Positions 57,565 through 64,000 of a stretch of 64,000 nucleotides of DNA are shown here, in pieces; within the stretch, counting starts at the first letter, position 1, and the number at the start of each line of letters is the position of its first letter. Where the stretch lies: positions 12,152,001-12,216,000 of the forward strand of contig OZ316894.1 of the NCBI GenBank assembly GCA_973895155.1, in the 5' to 3' direction. The translations under genes were made by a program, and so were the position numbers. The notes under the pieces are model-generated. The model made no database searches and was not told where the DNA came from. It saw nothing but the letters and a program-made list of their open reading frames with translations. The DNA comes from Marsupella aquatica (taxonomy: Eukaryota; Marchantiophyta).

Positions 57565-60033
57565 CTTGACAACAGTCAGAATGCTTTAATGGCAATCATC
57601 TGCCTCTTGGATATTACCTATTCTTTGCCATCCTAAGAACGCATTCATGTCAAACTATCTGGATCTTGGCTGCCTAGTTGAGATCTATCTCATGAAGCCA
57701 GCTAATCAAACATTTTAGATGATTACTGTATTGTTAGTGAGACTTAAAACTTGGAATATTACACTGGAATCTATGAAGTGGGAATGACATATATTTATGA
57801 TGGCTTGAGGCTTGATTCCACAAGTGATTTTCTGTAGCAGATTTCCACAACTCTGGAAATCCTGTTGTCGAGGAGCTTGCCGCTTCAAGCAGCCAGGAGT
57901 TGCAGCTGAATTGGAAATATTCCAGCATCTGTTCTGGCTTTTGAATGGAGGAATGCTGTCAAAGGATTTGTGAAGAATGACCGTCACTTTTTGTGGCTAG
58001 GGCATAACAATTTTTCACTAGGCTTGAAAATTCTCTGTTTCAGCCAGGAAGACGGACAGGTAGTGGACCCGTTCTCTCCTTGATCAGAAATTCAACACAT
58101 AAATCTGATTAACGGGATCTTTGGCTCATATGCATATACTAAGATGGGATTGCGCAAAGATCCAACTCTTGAAGGCCAGAGCGCAGCGGTTGAGTATAGG
58201 TTTCTGATCGGCTTAGGAATTATTCTGGATCAAATCTCGACTTGTCTCTCAATGCCACTTGATCATAGGCAACCACTGTGGACAGCGAACTCATGTTGAC
58301 GAGCATAAACAAATGTTTCTCTGCCCGGACCTTGGCTGGCAGGTGTTACGAGCACAGAGAGGGAGTTTGTAGCAGAGAGGTGGGCATTATGAAGAGAGAC
58401 TCAAGAATTAAACTTCTTTGAAATTCCTGGCAGCATGAAGCACTGCATTATCAGTCTAGTCGATCCAAAACCTCCAGGAGGAAATTCAGTTAACTACAAG
58501 CACAATCGAGGCTCTGTTTTAAGCAGCTACGTGTTCTGAGAGATACAATATATTACAGGAAAAATGCAAAGAATAGCTTCTTGGGTTATCTGACTTTATG
58601 ATACTTTCCGCCATCAATCTTTCCGGTGAACGTTCACTGGGGATGTAGACACTGTCCCAAACTCATTCAACCCTATCGAGTTACTTCAGAACGTTATGCC
58701 GAAGTAAACACCCTAAACGTTTGAGGAAATATCAGCTGAGGACTGTTGTATGCCAGTGAAATAGTCTTTCACAGGAGCGAGATGAGGAAGGGAAGTAGGC
58801 CGGGAGGAGGGAAGGTCGGAGAAGGTAGAAACGGTGTAGTGCTGGAGTAGACGGAAGAAAAATCGAAAACAGTCGATCTTTCAGAAAGATAAGGCGGAAG
58901 GAGGCTCTACAATTGGATTTCATCTCGCCGAGATAGCTGTGGGTACGTGCACAATTGATTGTCCAGAAGCAAAAAGAGGGGCCGTTCTTGCAACCATACA
59001 TGAGCGTTGGACAGTGATTGACAGATTGCATTAAATCAGCTGACTCGCAAACTTAGATTCTCCAATGGCTTTGTGCGAATCTAGGTTAGTATTCTAGCTA
59101 GGCGAGCTACAAAGCATTCGTTAAGAACGTCCCTTCCGATTCGTATGCTCTAAGTGGTGGTGCCCCACTCGCACTGCATGCCTCCACACTCCCTTCTCTC
59201 TCTCTCCGTTTGGAATTGCTCGTGCTTTCATCGTGGACTCGATTGAACTAAAAACTGCGTTGTCGATCAGGGTGAAGAAGATGCAAGCGGCTCTCAAATT
59301 TTCCGTCCCAACCGTCTGACTGTAACAAATTGCTGGGATGCAGTAGAGTTCCGAGCATTTGGTAGTCCAATGGTGACTCTGTAAGGAACACAGTCCTTTC
59401 AATCAAAGTGGAGTTACGTTGGACAACAACAATAGGTATGGCTCGCGCTCTATGGGGATTACTAGGCGATGAGAGGAGTTAATTTGTCCTCTAAATAACA
59501 CGATCTACCAGAAAGTGAGTCCATCTTGTAATTTTCCGTTTTTGCCACCTATATGACAATTGGCAGACGGGCGGCAGACAGGACTCATTGGAATAAAAGG
59601 ATCGAGAGACAGAGCTAGTGTTTGATATTATTATACTCGCTGAGTGCCTGGGAATAGGGTTTTGCAGCTGACATCCTGGGTGACATGTGGGCCAAACCAG
59701 GTGACCAGAGTGGAAGAAAGCAAATTTAGGCCAGCCACTATATGCACACACGACAACCAGTAGTCGTAGTCGTAGTGAATGAATGAATGAATGCAGGACG
59801 TTGCTCCACGTCCTTCATTTACAAATTCCAATGTCGGAGGTGATTGGAATTGGGTCAGAAAGCATGGACTAACTGACGGACACTGTGTGGGTGCCTGGTG
59901 GATATTGAAATGTTTTGTCTAAACTCTCGATCAACATCAAACTGCTGCTGTGTAGCATCGGATAATCAACGAGTACAGAAGTGAAGAGCTGGCACTGTGC
60001 TTCACAATGCCCTCTGTTGCTCGAGCTTCATGT
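57565..60033. other. Intergenic region
   Basis: No family-level similarity was found in either strand. Short frames (up to 99 codons) lack splice support. It ends at the 49-bp tandem array. Confidence 0.45.
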
Positions 60034-60180
60034 TATAGAACAGACCGTCTTGCTTGCAGAAGAGTATGTCCAGCAAACAAGCTATAGGACAGACCGTCTT
60101 GCTTGCAGAAGACTATGTCCAGCTAACAAGCTATAGAACAGACCGTCCTACTTGCATAAGAGTATGTCCAGCTAACAAGC
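60034..60180. repeat. 49-bp tandem array, three copies
   Basis: Units start at about 60034, 60083 and 60132 with TATAG.ACAGACCGTC and continue TTGCTTGCAGAAGA, TATGTCCAGC and AACAAGC. A partial fourth copy (GCCGTCC) follows. The period is not a multiple of three, so it is not coding. It lies 190-330 bases upstream of the SEN2-like start codon, in the presumed promoter or 5' UTR. Confidence 0.85.
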
Positions 60181-60365
60181 TTTGCAGCGAGCCGTCCTTC
60201 AGCCATGTCTGTTTGCTCGCCGCAGTATACAGGAAAGATGAGGTTTAGATAGTCATCGAGAACCTAACAATCTTCTCATGATTCCTGCTCCTGATTCCTT
60301 TCTCAGGGCATGCTGCAGATGTCATTCTTCCTCACGGCTCCGTCCCAGGCTGCGTACAGAAAACA

Positions 60366-62028
60366 ATGAACGGCTCCAGGGAAACGCAGACTCATTGGAA
60401 GGGGAAAAATGCTCGCGAAATTGCCCAAGGAGATCCAATTGCTGTCATGTACGAGACCATGAAGGACAGACTGGGAAGCTCCAACTGGTCTGTTTGCTGA
60501 TTCTGCTGTTTTGCTGCTCGTGGATGGACCAGAAGGACAATTATTGAGCCGGGCGTGTTTTGGGCGATCCTGTCCTCCTGCAGTTCAGCCTATTTCTTCT
60601 GTTTCGTCTGCTTTGACCTGTACGTTTGTGGATCAGGTTCATGACTTCGTAGATATGACTGAACGTTGGACATCAAGTTCGGCTTCATGCGTAGTGTTTA
60701 CACGCTATTTCTAATGCTTTTTTTTCTTTAGTTCACATCGACTCTGGTCGTTGAGCAACCAAAACTTTTTTACTGTGCATAGTTTCACATGGAGGGGAAA
60801 CACACGAATTAAGCATTTGTCGTGTTGCAACTGAAGATCCTCCACTTGTTCCAGAAGAGGGCATGGAGTTGCTCCAGTTGGGTCTAGAAGAGGCGTTTTT
60901 CCTCAACTATGATCTCAAGTGCATCGAAATCTACGACCAAACTCCTGAGGTTAGTATTAAACAATGAAACGCAATTGGCCGTCAGTAGCTTTGCTCCAAG
61001 TTTGAGCACTAGCTAGAGAGGAATTACTTCACTAGCTTCATATGGTAGTTCAAGTTCATGATGGATTTGGCGTAAGATTTCCGGGTCAGTAGATCTCTAT
61101 GCCCGAGGCAGTGGGAATGGGTGATAAGACCTTATGTGCAGGGCAGGATAAAGTTACATCACGAGGACTCATGGAAATTGATGGAAACTAAGGAGTAAGA
61201 AGCAGTTCGCACATTATTACAAGGCATATTCTCATTTACGCTCCAAAAGATGGGTGCATCTTTCTGGGGATTTAATATGGTGCAGACTTTATGGCATATC
61301 GCCATCATCCTGCTCTAGTACACTCAGAGTACGTTCTTATGAGCCCTTCCTATTCAATTTGCTGTACCTCGGTGAACCAGATATAATATAAGACTTTTGC
61401 AGTCGAATCTGAGGGAATTATGGACAGTTGAGGATCAACTTGTACAATATAGGCCAGAGTAGCATGTATTTGACAAGACAACTCGGAGTTCTGTTCACAG
61501 CTATGCAGTGCTAGTCACGGTTGGAGAGCGGAAACAAGAAAGACTAAGCACATGGACCGACTTATATTCAAAGCAGCGATTGTGTGGTAGTGTTGCCAAG
61601 GTAATCTACTCCCTTTTTTCCCTCGTCATTGAAGAGGTTCTTGGCGTAGGAGTCGTCGAGTGTGGAGCCGACCAGATCTCTTCATAGCTGTTCTCATTGG
61701 GCATTTTATATCGAAAAAGTTTCTCCTACAGGAGCAATATTTCTTTTCTGGAATCATCTCCGGCTGAGCGATTTTGAGTTAGGGATCTCTGTACGTATGT
61801 TGGCAAGCTTGGAGTGCAGCACAGTGTATATGACTGATTCAAGCCTCTTGACAAGCCATGATGTTGTTGCAGACCCTACTCCTCTTACATGTCATATCCG
61901 AGGTGGACAATGCTGAGGTTAAGTCTCCCTTCTGTTTGGATATTTACCATGTGGAAGCTGTGGAAGTAGAGCGGTGGATTCTTAAGACGCATCGTGAAGA
62001 TGTTGGGTTGGAGGAAAAAACGAGTTAG
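60366..62028 (+). pseudogene. SEN2: tRNA-splicing endonuclease subunit SEN2-like, interrupted by three frameshifts
   Basis: SEN2 is the catalytic subunit that cuts pre-tRNA at the 5' splice site. Exons 60366-60571, 60837-60949, 61142-61328, 61501-61600 and 61873-62028 (TAG) have matching phases. Recognisable parts are HWKGKNAREIA, LLSRACFGRS, LQLGLEEAFFLNYDLKCIEI, AYSHLRSKRWVHLSG, GADFMAYRHHPALVHSDYAV and LCGSVAK followed by TLLLLHV. The catalytic Tyr, His and Lys positions of the family (YG, HHPALVHS, SVAK) are kept. Three single extra bases shift the frame, near 60,466-60,478, 61,196-61,200 and 61,263-61,275. The first donor (GTCCTC) is also weak. Either it is a recent pseudogene or the assembly has indel errors. 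The identification itself is firm. Confidence 0.85.
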
Positions 62029-64000
62029 TGATGTCACTCCGAGGGCTTAGGTCTTAACAATCTCCGGTAAGCAAAGATTTGGCTAGTGTTGGTCTCATTT
62101 GCATGGTTGTGTGCACCAGTTTAATAATACCCTGCACATCATGTTTGTGGGAGAAGCTATGGTTTGTTGCTTGCAGTTCATATTGTAATCATTAGCATTA
62201 GGCCTTGTGGTTGTTTCATGTAGATAGAATGTGGTTGCCATTGTCCTGTGCGAAAGATTTGAGCGCCCTTCTAGTAAACAGGAGAACTGGCTCTCGTTTG
62301 GAAGCCACTGTCAACAGTTGAGCTGCATTTGACCATGAAAAGAAGCATTACGAAAGAAGAATTAAAGGACTGAATGGGATCGATAGAAAACATCTGTTAT
62401 CCTGAGCTTTGGGGAAGTCAAAGGTGAACGATTAGAACCTAGGCAAGAAGAAATGTCTTAAGCTCCAGTCCAGGAACCTCAAGCAACAAGGAGTGCTTGA
62501 AACTAAGTTCTAATGAAGGAAGCGTAGAGGTACCCAGAATCGTTACAAGTTCTAATTTTGCAATTGTTCGTGTCTGTGATGAGAGGAAGAACCTTAGATC
62601 TCTTCAAGATATGCAGATTGACAGAAGATTTTGAAGGTACCCGAGAGTCAAAATCGTCTGTGAAAATGGTCTTTGTGTGGAAGATAAGACATTTGTCCTG
62701 TTTACAATCGGAAAACCAAATCGAAGTCAGAGATAATATTCTCCGACCTTTTATTGTTTCAATACATGCTTGGGAGGAAGATGAAACATAAGTGCTATTC
62801 GCAACCCCCAAAACAAAACAAGGAGATCCTGTGGCCCTCTATCGTTTCACACGACATGCTTGTGGACTGCAGGGCTAGGGCTAGGTCTAGTTTTAGTTTT
62901 TGAAGTAGAAGAGACGGTGTCTCAAATAAATTTAAAGACCACCGCTGCTCAAACCTGGGGGGTGTAGAGAAAACAAAATCAAGAAGCCACATCACGTTTA
63001 GATTTGTCACATGTTGTGTCATAATGAGAATTTAAGGAATTGAGAATGTGGCTTTAAGCTGAAGCGTTGGTGGTCTGAAAACCACAAACCAAATTGATGA
63101 TTTAATGGAGAATGTGGACACCAGAGGGAAGAAGCCACTACCACCAATAAGGAAATGAACCCAGAAACTCTTTGTGGGGAGTGTGGACAGTGTGGAGAGT
63201 TTGAAGGGTTTTAGTAGTTTGAACTTATTGTTTGGGTGTCTTTATTGTAACTGAGAAGGGCAAACCCAGATGAATTGTTGAGATGAAGGGAGGTGGACTT
63301 GTAGTACTATAGCAAGCTTATCTTTCTTGCAAGTGCAATTGGGATTAAGGAGTGGAATGAGTCAATCATGCTCATTCAACTAGTCAAGGGAAGAAAAGTG
63401 CTAAAGAATTGATTCCCCTACAGTCTCCAATGTGACTGTTGGAGAAAGAGGGATGTTGATTGTCGCTCTTATGAAGACTATTGAAAAGTGGTTATTGTCA
63501 TGAGGTGATTATTCAGGAAGAGCTGTTGGTTCCAATGGGTGATTGGAGAATCTGACGGCTACATGAAATTAATAGAGTTTTATGTGATCAATCATATTTT
63601 CTGCTCACCCATCCGCTCAGACATCTCTCAGACATCTCTTAAATACCCTTTCTATCTAAGAGTACACTTCACCAAGCGTAAATGTCTCAGACATGTCGTA
63701 CCGTTTCTGTCTAAAAATACACTTCACATGCATAAACATTGGCGCTTATGCCAACAACATAACAATTTGATACAGTTTTCAATAACCAATTTACATAGAG
63801 AAACATGTTTTAGGGGGAAAACCTTACTCTTCTATAGGTGAAATTTGTGAAATGGCAGCAGATGTTTTGTACCTTACAAAGGAATCTGCGAGACCCAGCT
63901 GTTCCTATCTACCGTAGGTGAAGATCCAGAGCTCTGGTGATGATTTGGACATGGTGGATAACCCTATTGATTTCCAAGGATAGAAAGTACAGGCAATTAC
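62029..64000. other. Right-end region without recognised genes
   Basis: It begins with the SEN2-like 3' UTR. Frames of about 100 codons at 62503-62811 (-) and 63539-63841 (+) show no similarity. A short imperfect repeat with TCTAA.A.TACACTTCAC occurs twice at about 63655 and 63710. Nothing else was recognised. Confidence 0.45.

Noticed and set aside
60054-60248. 64-codon frame through the 49-bp array
   Set aside because: The repeat period is not a multiple of three, so the peptide is not repeated in frame; likely non-coding.
1-64000. CRISPR arrays, bacterial operons, rRNA or tRNA genes
   Set aside because: No regularly spaced identical repeats with unique spacers were seen. tRNA-like sequence appears only as retrotransposon primer-binding sites. 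A tRNA gene could be missed without a folding search.

Overview
The window looks like nuclear DNA of a land plant. Genes have several introns with GT-AG borders, 3' ends carry AATAAA-type signals, and the proteins match plant families. The short, intron-split genes, the abundance of Ty1/copia and non-LTR elements, and an RT-plus-nuclease retroelement suggest a seed-free plant such as a bryophyte. That placement is an inference; no species marker is present.

Layout, left to right. The 3' part of a phosphatidylinositol synthase gene (+, 587-2322, cut by the window edge) converges on a complete ten-exon BRCT/PHD-finger gene (-, 3782-9586). Two copies of a FabG-like short-chain dehydrogenase gene (+, 12414-13878 and 27318-28513) form a duplicated block. 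The copies are now 13 kb apart, largely because copia element 1 (17545-25970) landed between them. That element has 344-bp LTRs, a perfect 5-bp target duplication and its own 1.75-kb nested insertion. Next come a broken plastid-protein candidate (-, 29404-30240), the 3' exons of an unidentified gene (+, ending 30724) and a two-exon VTT/SNARE-associated Golgi family gene (-, 31293-32672).

From 33 to 42 kb the DNA is gene-poor: a 65-bp tandem array, a 343-bp MULE-like MITE with a 9-bp target duplication, and an RT-endonuclease non-LTR element (37719-40279). A PLAC8 gene follows (-, 42914-43381). From 45 to 57.6 kb there is a TE nest: a solo LTR of the copia 1 family, a 5'-truncated LINE (B, 47287-55817) with an 11-bp target duplication, copia element 2 (48011-54547) inserted inside LINE B, and a second truncated LINE (A, 56169-57552) with a 12-bp target duplication. 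Near the right end lies a tRNA-splicing endonuclease SEN2-like gene (+, 60366-62028). Its splice phases and catalytic residues are intact, but three single-base insertions interrupt it.

The host genes are unrelated housekeeping functions (phospholipid synthesis, chromatin/DNA repair, redox metabolism, membrane lipid handling, tRNA splicing) and form no pathway cluster. The most unusual signal is an in-frame UGA at the homologous gag/pol junction of both diverged copia elements. No bacterial-type system, CRISPR array or defence island was seen. Exon borders were inferred by eye from splice sites, reading phase and family conservation.
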